Assembly (NCBI GenBank): GCA_937973685.1
Contig: CALJKJ010000057.1
Coordinates: forward strand, 48,619 to 112,618
Length of the DNA stretch: 64,000 nucleotides
Source: an uncultured Flavobacteriales bacterium
GTDB taxonomy: Bacteria > Bacteroidota > Bacteroidia > Flavobacteriales_D > Crocinitomicaceae
Reading direction: 5' to 3'
Of the stretch, positions 34,145 to 43,538 are shown in pieces. The position numbers were made by a program, and so were the translations under genes. The notes under the pieces are model-generated. The model ran no database searches. It was not told the DNA's origin and saw only the letters and a list, made by a program, of their open reading frames with translations. Within the stretch, counting starts at the first letter, position 1. Each line of letters starts with the position of its first letter.

Positions 34145-36907
34145 ATGAAAAACAGTTTATTTGCATTGCTAACAGCAGTGATTTCAATTACCTCATTTGG
34201 TCAGATACTAAGTGTGTCTCCAGCCTTCCCTACAATCAATGATGTTGTTACTATCGTTTATGATGCAACAGAAGGAAATGGAGCACTTACAGGCGTTTCT
34301 CCAGTATATGCGCATACGGGTGTCATTACCGGAACAAATTTGAGTGCTTGGCAATACGTACAAGGTAATTGGGGAACAGCTGACGCAGCTGTTTTGATGA
34401 CTAGTCTTGGAAATAATTTGTTTCAATTCACCATAGATATCGATCAATTTTATGGATTTCCAGTAGGAACAAACATTAACTATTTATCCTTTGTTTTTAG
34501 AAATGCATCTGGAACAATCGTTGGTCGAAGTGCTTCAGGAGCCGATATTTTTTACCCTGTTTATCCGGTTAATTCAGGACTATTAGCAAAAATATTTAAT
34601 CCTGAAACGACAACTGCGCTTGATGTGAACATGCAATTACCCATAATGGGAAAAGCGAATCAAGCAAGCACTTTGACCTTGAAAGATAATGGCGTGATAC
34701 TTGCTTCTCAAACGAATGCCATTCAATTAAATCATACCTTAACTGCTACAACTGTAGGGAATCATTTATTAGAGTTTGTTGCAACTAATGGAACAGCAAC
34801 CGTAATTGACTCTGCTTATTACATTGTCAATCCACCAATCAACTATCAAAATCCACCTGTTGGGATGAAAAATGGATTAAATGTGTTATCGGATTCATCT
34901 GTTTTAATTCAATTGTATGCTCCTGAAAAAAATCATGTTTACCTCATAGGTGACTTTACAAACTGGCAACCACAGACCAATTATCACATGAATTGTTCGA
35001 CAGATTCGACAACATGGTGGAAATTAGTTTCTGGATTAACAGCGAACCAATTTTATGGTTACCAATTTTTAATTGATAATAATTTAAAATTAGCCGATCC
35101 ATTAAGTACTTTAATTGCTGACCCAAATAACGACAATGCAATTGATACCAATACATATCCCAATCGCTATGTTTATCCCACTAATTTAACGAATGGATTC
35201 ATTTCCTTATTCAAAGTAGGAGAAACACCTTTCAATTGGCAAAATGATAATTTTCAACGTCCACCTAAAAAGGAATTGATGATTTATGAATTATTAGTGC
35301 GTGATTTCATAGCTAAGCACAATTACCAAACGCTAATAGATACCTTAGATTACTTGGATAGCCTTGGAATTAATGCGATTGAATTAATGCCGATTAGTGA
35401 ATTTGAAAACAACGAAAGTTGGGGATACAACCCAAGTTTTCACATGGCTTTGGATAAATATTATGGAACTCCAGAAAAATTTAAAAGTTTTGTTGATGCT
35501 TGCCATAGTAGAGGTATCGCTGTGATTATGGATATTGCTTTGAACCATGCATTTGGTCAAAACCCGATGGTTAACATGTATTGGGATGCGGCAAATAATA
35601 GGACTGCACCAAATAATCCTTGGTTCAATGTTACTTGTCCACACACGCCATATTGTTGGGGTTATGATTTGAATCACGAAGCACAAGCTACAAAAAATTA
35701 CATAGATCGTGTTAATTTACATTGGTTAGATGAGTTCCATATTGACGGCTTTCGTTTTGATTACACTAAAGGATTTGTCAATAGTGCTGCAGGATTTAGT
35801 CAAACGCGTATCAATATTTTGAAAAGAATGGCAGATACTATTTGGGCTATTCATCCAAACACTTATGTCATTTTGGAACATTGGGCGGACAACAGTGAAG
35901 AAATACAGCTGTCTAATTATGGAATGATGCTTTGGGGTAATGTTGCCTATGACTACAGAAATGCCGTGAAAGGAAATGCTTCGAATGTTTCTAGTGGAAT
36001 TTACACCAACCGTTCTTGGACACAACCCAATTTGATAACGTTTTTAGAAAGTCACGACGAAGAGCGCATCATGTACGACGCCATCACAAATGGTAGTTCT
36101 GTGAATCCTGCTCATAATGTCAAATCTTCTTACATCGCTTTAGCTCGATCAGAAGCAGCAGCAGTTTTAATGCTCACAACTCCTGGTCCGAAAATGATAT
36201 GGCAATTTGCCGAATTGGGTTACGATGTTTCCATTGATTATGGTTGTCGTATTTGTAATAAACCAATCCGTTGGAATTATTTGGATCAGAGTAATCGAAA
36301 ACGTTTGTTTGATGTGTACAAAGCAACCATGTATTTGCGCCAAAATTATCCGACATTCCAGTCGTTGACTTTTACCTATGCACTTGCAGGAACAATGAAA
36401 CGCATAGTATTTACAGATCCAGCAATGGATGCTGTTGTAATGGCTAATTTTAGTGTGCAAGTAACGAGTACAAATGGAAGTTTCACATCAACTGGTTGGT
36501 GGTACGAATATTTTACTGGCGATAGTATCAACGTTACTTCTACAACGATGTCAATGACTTTTCAACCTGGAGAATACCGAATCTATACACAACAACGGAT
36601 AGCAAAACCAACTATTTTACCGATATTAGGGTTAACTGATTTCGCTTATGAATTCACAGATGTTGCTGTCGTGCCAAATCCATTTAATAATGAATTGGAA
36701 ATTGCTTTTGAAGCACAAAACAATGAACCTTGTGCGCTTCAGATCATTGACTTAACAGGAAAAGTAGTTTATACTTCTCAACTGAATAGTGATGGATCAG
36801 GAAATTATTATGATGTGTTATCGCTTGGTCATTTAGAAGTTGGCACTTATTTCTTACGATTAAGAAATGGAGAAAGTGTACAACAACAGAAAATAATAAA
36901 AATGTAA
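34145..36907 (+). CDS. T9SS-exported GH13 alpha-amylase
   Basis: 920 aa. A signal peptide (MKNSLFALLTAVISITSFGQ) and one or two N-terminal beta modules, including a CBM48-like one (VYLIGDFTNWQP, about residues 262-275), precede the GH13 barrel. Region I DIALNH (D near 463), nucleophile D near 539 in GFRFDYTKG, acid/base E near 578 in VILEHW, and SHDEER with H/D near 636-637 are all present. A type A T9SS sorting domain ends it (VVPNPFNNELEIAF, IIDLTGKVVYTSQ, GTYFLRL). It should cut starch outside the cell and feed SusC/SusD. A strong hairpin follows. Confidence 0.93.
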   Translation: MKNSLFALLTAVISITSFGQILSVSPAFPTINDVVTIVYDATEGNGALTGVSPVYAHTGVITGTNLSAWQYVQGNWGTADAAVLMTSLGNNLFQFTIDIDQFYGFPVGTNINYLSFVFRNASGTIVGRSASGADIFYPVYPVNSGLLAKIFNPETTTALDVNMQLPIMGKANQASTLTLKDNGVILASQTNAIQLNHTLTATTVGNHLLEFVATNGTATVIDSAYYIVNPPINYQNPPVGMKNGLNVLSDSSVLIQLYAPEKNHVYLIGDFTNWQPQTNYHMNCSTDSTTWWKLVSGLTANQFYGYQFLIDNNLKLADPLSTLIADPNNDNAIDTNTYPNRYVYPTNLTNGFISLFKVGETPFNWQNDNFQRPPKKELMIYELLVRDFIAKHNYQTLIDTLDYLDSLGINAIELMPISEFENNESWGYNPSFHMALDKYYGTPEKFKSFVDACHSRGIAVIMDIALNHAFGQNPMVNMYWDAANNRTAPNNPWFNVTCPHTPYCWGYDLNHEAQATKNYIDRVNLHWLDEFHIDGFRFDYTKGFVNSAAGFSQTRINILKRMADTIWAIHPNTYVILEHWADNSEEIQLSNYGMMLWGNVAYDYRNAVKGNASNVSSGIYTNRSWTQPNLITFLESHDEERIMYDAITNGSSVNPAHNVKSSYIALARSEAAAVLMLTTPGPKMIWQFAELGYDVSIDYGCRICNKPIRWNYLDQSNRKRLFDVYKATMYLRQNYPTFQSLTFTYALAGTMKRIVFTDPAMDAVVMANFSVQVTSTNGSFTSTGWWYEYFTGDSINVTSTTMSMTFQPGEYRIYTQQRIAKPTILPILGLTDFAYEFTDVAVVPNPFNNELEIAFEAQNNEPCALQIIDLTGKVVYTSQLNSDGSGNYYDVLSLGHLEVGTYFLRLRNGESVQQQKIIKM

Positions 36908-36927
36908 TTTCTTATAGTTCACAAAAC

Positions 36928-36957
36928 AAAAAAAGCACTCGTTCGAGTGCTTTTTTT
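36928..36957. terminator. Bidirectional terminator between amylase and GH65 genes
   Basis: 14-bp palindromic stem (seven A plus GCACTCG, paired with CGAGTGC plus seven T) between the convergent amylase (+) and GH65 (-) genes. It can serve both strands. Confidence 0.9.
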
Positions 36958-36977
36958 GTATGCTTTAGTTGTTATTA

Positions 36978-39254
36978 TTATCTTGTTATGGCAACTGATT
37001 TTCCTTGTGCAAGTGAAATCTCGTTCCCGTAAACTGTTGCGGAAACATGTTCACTTCCATTATTCGTTATGGAAACTTGTTGCGCATCACATTTTATATC
37101 GAGGGAGTTGCCTTTGAAGTAGATTTTAAATGCATAACCATTCCATTGTTTTGGTAATGTTGGATTGATTGCCAAACCTGCTTCTGTTACGCGAACACCT
37201 GCCATACCTTCAACAATACTCATCCACGTTCCAGCCATACTAGTTATGTGCAGTCCTTCGTGAACTTCACGGTTGTAATCATCTAAGTCTAAACGAGATG
37301 TTCTTAAGTACATTTCGTATGCTTTATCAGCATCACCAATTTTTGCAGCTAGAATTGCGTGAACACAAGGCGAAAGGGATGATTCGTGAACCGTTTTTGG
37401 TTCATAATAATAAAAATTATCTTTGATTACCTCATCACTAAAATGGTCTTCAAACAAATAAACGCCTTGTAGCACGTCTGCTTGTTTAATAAATACAGAA
37501 CGCAAGATTCTATCCCACGACCAATGTTGATTGATTGGACGCTCTGAATCAGGTAAATCGGTTGCATTTAACAACTCTTTGTCTGTAAAGCCATCTTGTT
37601 GTAAGAAAATATTGGTGTTTTCTAAATGTGGGAAGTATACATTCGCTGCAATTTTTTCCATTGCTTCTTTTTCGCCTGAACGCAATAGCACAGCATCGTT
37701 TTTGAATCGCTCTTCCACTTCCAACGAAAATTGGATACACCAACGAGCAATATAATTGGTATACCAATTGTTATTGACATTGTTTTCGTACTCATTTGGC
37801 CCAGTTACACCCAACATTACATATTGTTGCTTCTCGTTCGACCAATTGAATCGTTGTGCCCAAAAACGAGCAATACCTAACAACACGTGTCGTCCAAATT
37901 CACGTACATATTCCCAATCGTCTGTGTGACGAACGTAATTGTACACCGCGAAGGCAATTGCTCCATTTCGGTGAATTTCTTCAAACGTGATTTCCCATTC
38001 GTTGTGACACTCTTCTCCGTTCATGGTCACCATCGGATACAAGGCTGCGCCGTTTTTGAAACCTAATTTTTGCGCATTTTCAATTGCTTTGTCCAATTGG
38101 TTGAAACGGTATTTCAGCAATTGTCTGGAGATCTCTTGCGGAGCAGTTTTTAAGTAAAACGGAATACAATATGCTTCCGTATCCCAATATGTTGCACCGC
38201 CGTATTTTTCACCGGTAAACCCTTTTGGTCCGATGTTTAGTTTTGCACTTTTACCTGTATAGGTTTGGTACAAGTGATAAATATTGAAACGAATGGCTTG
38301 TTGCGCTGATTTATCGCCTTCAATTTTCACATCTGCATTGACCCAAATGGCAGCCCAAGCAGCTTTGTGTTCGTTGTAAATTGCATCAAAACCACGCTGA
38401 TAAGCTTCAGTAACAGTATTGATTGCTGCGGCAACTGTATTGAATTCGGAGTGATTGATAGTTGACGTAACAGAGACATATTTTTTCAAGGTGTATTTTT
38501 TTCCTTGACTTAAAAAATGCTCAAAGTGGTTGTCAACATATAATTCCTCTTGGCGCACATTAGGGTGAATGTCTAATAAGTTATCCTCTTCCCAAAATGA
38601 AAAACGCATCGCGGTAGCGACCAAGAAATTTGTTTTTTTCGTACGACAACTGATGACTCCTTTTTTAGGACCTACACGTTCTGTGTCAGGTGTCCAGAAA
38701 AACTCATCGTAGTTCGCATCTGAATTTGTTACATTTCCATCCAAATAAGGAGTGAAATGAACATTTCCAGAAAAATTGAGTGGCGTAATGGAATAAGAAA
38801 TCGCAGCTAATTCTTCGTTGTGCATGGAGCAAAAACGAATCGATTCAACTTCTATTTCTTTGTTGTTTGGTAATACGCATCGAAATCTTCTTGTCAATGT
38901 ACCAGTGAACATATCCAATTCACGGTAAAAAGATTTGATTTGTGCAGTTGCTAAATCGAGTGGGGTATGATCGATTTCAATTGAAATTCCGATCCAGTTA
39001 CTTGCATTCAATACTTTTGCAAAGTATTCTGGGTAACCATTTTTCCACCAGCCAACTCTTGTTTTGTCGGGATAATAAACTCCACCTACATAACTACCTT
39101 GTAATGTTTTTCCGGAATATTTTTCTTCGAAGTTGGCACGTTGTCCAAAACTTCCATTTCCGATTGAAAATATACTTTCTGCTTGTTCTTGCTTGCTTGC
39201 ATCAAACTTACTTTCGATGATTTTCCATTCATCAATTTCAAACAAGTTATTCAT
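36978..39254 (-). CDS. GH65 maltose phosphorylase
   Basis: 758 aa, normal length for cytoplasmic GH65 phosphorylases, no signal peptide. It splits maltose with phosphate into beta-glucose-1-phosphate and glucose. YGGATYWDTEAY and the NGEECHNEWEITFEEIHRNG block (near residues 410-425, with the catalytic Glu) are the family hallmarks, and TVHESSLSPCVHAI lies in the C-terminal part of the barrel. Trehalose, kojibiose or nigerose phosphorylases share the fold. The adjacent beta-phosphoglucomutase and amylases favour maltose. It is the last gene of the five-gene minus-strand operon that starts at 43460. Confidence 0.88.
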   Translation of the reverse strand: MNNLFEIDEWKIIESKFDASKQEQAESIFSIGNGSFGQRANFEEKYSGKTLQGSYVGGVYYPDKTRVGWWKNGYPEYFAKVLNASNWIGISIEIDHTPLDLATAQIKSFYRELDMFTGTLTRRFRCVLPNNKEIEVESIRFCSMHNEELAAISYSITPLNFSGNVHFTPYLDGNVTNSDANYDEFFWTPDTERVGPKKGVISCRTKKTNFLVATAMRFSFWEEDNLLDIHPNVRQEELYVDNHFEHFLSQGKKYTLKKYVSVTSTINHSEFNTVAAAINTVTEAYQRGFDAIYNEHKAAWAAIWVNADVKIEGDKSAQQAIRFNIYHLYQTYTGKSAKLNIGPKGFTGEKYGGATYWDTEAYCIPFYLKTAPQEISRQLLKYRFNQLDKAIENAQKLGFKNGAALYPMVTMNGEECHNEWEITFEEIHRNGAIAFAVYNYVRHTDDWEYVREFGRHVLLGIARFWAQRFNWSNEKQQYVMLGVTGPNEYENNVNNNWYTNYIARWCIQFSLEVEERFKNDAVLLRSGEKEAMEKIAANVYFPHLENTNIFLQQDGFTDKELLNATDLPDSERPINQHWSWDRILRSVFIKQADVLQGVYLFEDHFSDEVIKDNFYYYEPKTVHESSLSPCVHAILAAKIGDADKAYEMYLRTSRLDLDDYNREVHEGLHITSMAGTWMSIVEGMAGVRVTEAGLAINPTLPKQWNGYAFKIYFKGNSLDIKCDAQQVSITNNGSEHVSATVYGNEISLAQGKSVAITR

Positions 39255-39257
39255 TTT

Positions 39258-39887
39258 TTAAAATTTAAATTCTGTTAAATCAGTTAAATAGGCATCGCCT
39301 AATGCTTCAATTTCTTTGTTTCCAACAGCGACAGCATAGAATCCACCAGCTTTTGCAGCTTGTATTCCGCTCGATGCATCTTCAAATACAATACATTCTT
39401 CTGGTAAAACTCCAAGCGCTGCTGCACCTTTCAAAAACACTTCCGGATGAGGTTTCGGATAATCAACCATTGTTCCGTCAACGATAATTTTGAAGTATGA
39501 CGTAATTCCTAATAAATCCAAAATAAAAGGGGCGTTTTTGCTCGATGAGCCAACTCCCAAAAGGATTTCTCTTTTTGTAGCTTCTTCCAATAATGCCAAT
39601 ACACCTGGAAGTAAATCTGCTTTTGAAAGCGTTTGTATTGATTGCAAATAAAATTCGTTTTTTGTTTGAAGCAATGCATCAAAGTAATCTTGATCAATCG
39701 TTTTATTGGCTAATGCCAAGATAGCTTTCAATGAATCGACACGACTTAAGCCTTTTAATTGCTCGTTTTCTTTGTGTCCAAAGTCAATTCCTAATTCATC
39801 TGCAGTGCGTTTCCAAGCTACGTAATGATTTTGTTCTGTACTGACGATAACACCGTCAAGGTCAAATAATAATCCTTTAATTGTCAT
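39258..39887 (-). CDS. pgmB: Beta-phosphoglucomutase
   Basis: 209 aa from the ATG at 39885-39887, which overlaps the MFS stop by 4 nt (ATGA); the frame extends 19 codons upstream. HAD superfamily: nucleophile loop LLFDLDGVIVST, the conserved R-V-S block GLSRVDSL, Ser in GVGSSSKNA, and the FEDASSGIQAAKAGGF Mg-binding motif. It turns the beta-glucose-1-phosphate made by the GH65 enzyme into glucose-6-phosphate. Only 3 nt separate its stop from the GH65 start. Confidence 0.93.
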   Translation of the reverse strand: MTIKGLLFDLDGVIVSTEQNHYVAWKRTADELGIDFGHKENEQLKGLSRVDSLKAILALANKTIDQDYFDALLQTKNEFYLQSIQTLSKADLLPGVLALLEEATKREILLGVGSSSKNAPFILDLLGITSYFKIIVDGTMVDYPKPHPEVFLKGAAALGVLPEECIVFEDASSGIQAAKAGGFYAVAVGNKEIEALGDAYLTDLTEFKF

Positions 39888-41194
39888 TTTACTGTTTCTT
39901 CTTTTAATCGTAACGTAAGTATTCCAGCAAGAATCAACAAACATCCACCGATTGTTACTGCCATGATACGAGAATCGCCTAAATAAGTGTGCATGATTTT
40001 ACCAAAAAACAACGAAGCGATGATTTCTGGAATAACTATAAAGAAATTAAACAAGCCCATATAAACACCAATTTTATTTGACGGCAAACAATCGCTCAAC
40101 ATCGCATAAGGCATTGATAAAATACTACTCCAAGCGATACCAACCATTGCCATGATCACTAATAACATGAATTTATCATCAGCACCACCAACAAAATTGA
40201 TTCCGATCAAACCAATTCCACCAATAAGTAAACTCATAAAGTGTGTGTGTTTTTTGCCAATTTTACCTGCAATAAATGGCAAACACAAGGCAAAAAGTAA
40301 GGTCACAATATTTTCTACAGAATAACTCAAACCTGCATAATTTTGACCTTCAGCATAAAGTGCATCACCAGTTTTTCCCTTGAAAATTTCAGCAGCAACA
40401 GTCGGCGTGTAATAAAACCACATTAGAAATAAACCTGGCCAAGTAACAAACTGAATCAACGCCAATTGTTTCATTTTCTTCGGCATATTTTTGATCGCAT
40501 CTTTTATTTCGTTGAACCCGTTTTTGAAACTACGCTTGTTTTCTTTTAGGTGTTGTAAGTCTTCTTCAGTAGGTGGATATTCTTTTGTCGTAAAAACGGT
40601 ATACAATACTGCTAAAAGAAAAGCAATCGCTCCAATGTAAAAACTCCATTTCACATTATCAGCTATGGTACCTTTAGCTGCAGTAGAACTTACATGAAAC
40701 CAATTGGTAAAAATCCAAGGTAGCGCACTTGCAACTGTTGCACCAATTCCGATAAAGAAACTTTGCATACTGAATCCAAACGTACGTTGTTTTGCAGGTA
40801 ATTTATCTGCAACAAACGCTCGAAATGGTTCCATTGAAATATTAATCGAGGAGTCCAAAATCCAAAGTACACCAGCCGCCATCCACAACGAACCAACATT
40901 TGGCATGATGAACAAACACAACGAACTTAAGATGGCGCCTATTAAGAAATAAGGTCTTCTTCTTCCTAAAATCGGATGCCATGTTCTGTCACTTAAATAA
41001 CCAATAATTGGTTGAACAATTAATCCAGTTAATGGAGCAGCAAGCCATAACAAAGGAATTTCATCTGGTTTGGCATCTAAGCTTTCATAGATTGAACTCA
41101 TGTTTGCCATTTGGAGTCCCCATCCGAATTGAATTCCCAAGAATCCAAAACTCATGTTCCAAATTTGCCAAAAGGATAGTTGTTTTTTTTCCAT
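39884..41194 (-). CDS. MFS sugar transporter, SLC45/maltose-type
   Basis: 436 aa with about twelve hydrophobic helices. SFGFLGIQFGWGLQMANMS in helix 1, the GYLSDRTWHPILGRRRPYFL loop and the LDSSINISMEPFRAFVAD helix are typical of the GPH/SLC45-like carriers that bacteria use for maltose or sucrose. It should bring maltose across the inner membrane, probably with protons. Position between a GH13 enzyme and pgmB supports maltose. Confidence 0.85.
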   Translation of the reverse strand: MEKKQLSFWQIWNMSFGFLGIQFGWGLQMANMSSIYESLDAKPDEIPLLWLAAPLTGLIVQPIIGYLSDRTWHPILGRRRPYFLIGAILSSLCLFIMPNVGSLWMAAGVLWILDSSINISMEPFRAFVADKLPAKQRTFGFSMQSFFIGIGATVASALPWIFTNWFHVSSTAAKGTIADNVKWSFYIGAIAFLLAVLYTVFTTKEYPPTEEDLQHLKENKRSFKNGFNEIKDAIKNMPKKMKQLALIQFVTWPGLFLMWFYYTPTVAAEIFKGKTGDALYAEGQNYAGLSYSVENIVTLLFALCLPFIAGKIGKKHTHFMSLLIGGIGLIGINFVGGADDKFMLLVIMAMVGIAWSSILSMPYAMLSDCLPSNKIGVYMGLFNFFIVIPEIIASLFFGKIMHTYLGDSRIMAVTIGGCLLILAGILTLRLKEETVK

Positions 41195-41223
41195 AGTAGC
41201 GGGTTTAATCGTTTAAGCGCAGT

Positions 41224-42582
41224 TTACTTTGAATATACTTGGTATCCCCAAGCAGGCAATTCCATCGTCCCTTTGTTTTTTAACTTTCCTTTTTTACCAG
41301 AAAATAAATTCGTGTACTTTCCGCAAATTTTAGCTGAATTGTACGTGAAAACTTGTTCTTTGTTGGATAAATTAATGAATACAACAACTTGATTTTTACC
41401 TTTAGTGCGCGTGTATGCGATGAATTCTTTGTTTTCAGGGGTTGTTAAAAACGTCAAATCGCCACCCGCCATTCCATTCCAAAGTGCAGGATTTGTTTTG
41501 TGTAAACCAAGTAATTTTGTATAAAAACCAACCATGTCCATTTTAGACCAATCGATGGTGTCTTTTTCAAAAAAGCGCAAACGTTTGTCTAACGAAGTTT
41601 CTTGACCGTTGTAAACCAAAGGCATACCATTAATTGTTCCAGCTAAAACAGCGAAAGCAAAACGACCTTCGCCCATGCGTTCCATTTCAGTTCCGTTCCA
41701 TGAATTTTCATCGTGGTTGGATGTAAATTGCATGCGGTAAGCATTGGCAGGGAAGTTTTTATTTTCTTTTTCAAAATACGTAAAAATGTCAGCTGCAGAT
41801 TTTTCGCCTTTTGCAATTTTGTTCATGATGCTGTGAAATTCCCAGCCATACGACATGTTGAAACATACTTGGTGGTGCGCAGGATTTTCTGCCTCTGCAA
41901 GCATGAAGACATTTTTCACTTTATCTAATTCGATACGTGCTTCTTTCCAGAAATCTACTGGAACCCAGTCAGCAACATCACAACGGAATCCATCGATATC
42001 AAAGTCAGTTAACCAGTATTTCATTGCGCCAATCATTGCTGCACGCATATCTTTTGAATCGTAATTTAAATCAGCGACATCCCACCAATCTGTTCCGATA
42101 GTTGGTTGCAAATTGCCAGTTGAATCAAGTGTGTACCAATCTTTGTGCCCTTGATCCACCCAAACAGCATCAGGAGAAGTATGATTTGGAACCCAATCAA
42201 TGATAATTTTCATATCTAATTGATGAACTGCTTCGACCAAACTCTTGAAATCGTCTTTTGTACCATATTCAGGATTGACTGCTTTGTAGTCTCTCACTGC
42301 ATAATAACTTCCCAACGAACCTTTTCTGTTTTTCATCCCAATTGGATGAATAGGCATTAACCATAGAATTTCTACTCCCATAGCTTTCAGTCGGGGTAAT
42401 TCTTTTTGAAATGCTGCAAACGTTCCTTCTTTCGAAAATTGACGAATATTTACTTCGTAAATTGTTGCATCTGTTGACCATTCTGGAGTTGGTACATTTG
42501 TTACAGGTCTTTCTGTTGATTTTTGTGCAAATGTCCCTAATGTCCAAGCTAGCAAAGCTGACAATAAAATACCTTTTTTCAT
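41224..42582 (-). CDS. Exported GH13 alpha-amylase family enzyme
   Basis: 452 aa, the minimal GH13 length, with a signal peptide (MKKGILLSALLAWTLGTFAQ). Region I IIDWVPNH, nucleophile D near residue 199 (GFRCDVADW), acid/base E near 229 (LAEAEN) and SNHDENSW near 290 are present. The C-terminal beta domain is intact. No lipobox and no T9SS domain, so it is probably periplasmic and trims imported maltodextrins. It lies 26 nt after the kinase gene in the same operon. Confidence 0.9.
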   Translation of the reverse strand: MKKGILLSALLAWTLGTFAQKSTERPVTNVPTPEWSTDATIYEVNIRQFSKEGTFAAFQKELPRLKAMGVEILWLMPIHPIGMKNRKGSLGSYYAVRDYKAVNPEYGTKDDFKSLVEAVHQLDMKIIIDWVPNHTSPDAVWVDQGHKDWYTLDSTGNLQPTIGTDWWDVADLNYDSKDMRAAMIGAMKYWLTDFDIDGFRCDVADWVPVDFWKEARIELDKVKNVFMLAEAENPAHHQVCFNMSYGWEFHSIMNKIAKGEKSAADIFTYFEKENKNFPANAYRMQFTSNHDENSWNGTEMERMGEGRFAFAVLAGTINGMPLVYNGQETSLDKRLRFFEKDTIDWSKMDMVGFYTKLLGLHKTNPALWNGMAGGDLTFLTTPENKEFIAYTRTKGKNQVVVFINLSNKEQVFTYNSAKICGKYTNLFSGKKGKLKNKGTMELPAWGYQVYSK

Positions 42583-42608
42583 CGTAATGGGTTTTTAGTT
42601 TTTTTAGT

Positions 42609-43460
42609 TTAGTTTTTAACCAATAATTTTTGGTGATAAGCAATCAATCCATCAATTGGTTTTTGGATAATATTCCCAAGCTCCACATTATTTACGCCAC
42701 AAGCTTTTTCAAGTTGTTTTCTAAATAAATATGCTATTGAACCGATAAAATGCACAGGAACAACACGGTGGTTATCGTAACATTTCACGTGAATTTCAAT
42801 AAAATGAACAAATCCTTTGAAAATCATTTCTTCAATATATGGGTCGTTTGCATGTTTGATAATGAACTTCATCATTGATGCAAGATACACATTTGCATTG
42901 GGTTGTTTGTACACATGATCAACAATTTGATCTTTATCCAATCCCGTTTCATTGAAAAATGATTGGTGAATGTGTTCCGGTAAGCGTTTGTACAAATAAT
43001 TTGCGAGCAATTGTTTTCCGAAGTATGATCCACTTCCTTCATCGCCCAAAATGTATCCCAAAGCAGGAATAACTTCACTTACAACATTTCCATCAAAATA
43101 ACACGAGTTGGAACCTGTTCCAATAATACATGAAATTGCCGGTATTCCGGTATATGTTGCATAGGCACATGCAGTCAAATCATGACCAACATGTACTTCA
43201 GCATTGGGAAATGCGCGTTGTAAACCACGTTCAATTATGCTGTTTAAATGTGGAGCAGAGCAACCAGCACCATAAAAATATAATTCTGTAATTTTTTCTG
43301 AAAAATGAAATAAATCAGAATTTGATTGGATAGCATTGAAAACAGTATCTTCATCATGAAAATAAGGATTCAAGCCCATTGTATTAAAGTTCAGGTTTTC
43401 TTGGTCTTGCACCAATACCCAATCGCTCTTTGTAGAGCCGCTGTCAACAACTAAAAGCAT
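42609..43460 (-). CDS. BadF/BadG-type sugar kinase (GlcNAc-kinase-like)
   Basis: 283 aa actin-fold kinase: phosphate loop LLVVDSGSTKSDW (residues 2-14), ISCIIGTGSNSCYF (second phosphate/adenosine motif), and LGDEGSGSYFGK. Close relatives are annotated as N-acetylglucosamine kinase or BadF-type ATPase. Here it is the first gene of an operon for maltose phosphorolysis, which releases free glucose. A glucokinase role is therefore an attractive inference, since no ROK or Glk glucokinase is in the window. Confidence 0.8.
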   Translation of the reverse strand: MLLVVDSGSTKSDWVLVQDQENLNFNTMGLNPYFHDEDTVFNAIQSNSDLFHFSEKITELYFYGAGCSAPHLNSIIERGLQRAFPNAEVHVGHDLTACAYATYTGIPAISCIIGTGSNSCYFDGNVVSEVIPALGYILGDEGSGSYFGKQLLANYLYKRLPEHIHQSFFNETGLDKDQIVDHVYKQPNANVYLASMMKFIIKHANDPYIEEMIFKGFVHFIEIHVKCYDNHRVVPVHFIGSIAYLFRKQLEKACGVNNVELGNIIQKPIDGLIAYHQKLLVKN

Positions 43461-43487
43461 AGTAAAAAAACATCAATTTATAGCTAT

Positions 43488-43502
43488 GTGTCAAAAGTAC
43501 AC
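43488..43502. promoter_or_regulatory. Operator site E between kinase operon and Nudix regulator
   Basis: GTGTCA-AAA-GTACAC, 10 of 12 positions of the regulon palindrome; the outer GTGT/ACAC match perfectly. It covers the -7 box of the minus-strand operon (43492-43499) and touches the -33 box of the regulator gene (43503-43506), so one bound protein could control both. Confidence 0.7.
43492..43499 (-). promoter_or_regulatory. -7 box of the kinase/GH13/MFS/pgmB/GH65 operon
   Basis: Minus strand TACTTTTG, a full TAnnTTTG match, 31 nt before the kinase ATG. The best -33 candidate is a weaker TTTC (plus strand 43516-43519). Confidence 0.55.
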
Positions 43503-43535
43503 TTTGCGAATATAGGAAAATCTTTTTTATCTTTG
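43503..43535 (+). promoter_or_regulatory. Promoter of the Nudix regulator gene
   Basis: TTTG (43503-43506), 21-nt spacer, TATCTTTG (43528-43535). The -7 box ends 3 nt before the ATG at 43539, so the transcript is probably leaderless. This also rules against the longer frame starting at 43488. Confidence 0.75.
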
Positions 43536-43538
43536 AAA

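Noticed and set aside
43488..43538. 17-codon N-terminal extension of the Nudix regulator
   Set aside because: It would place the promoter and the operator inside the coding sequence; the ATG at 43539 fits the promoter and the family start.
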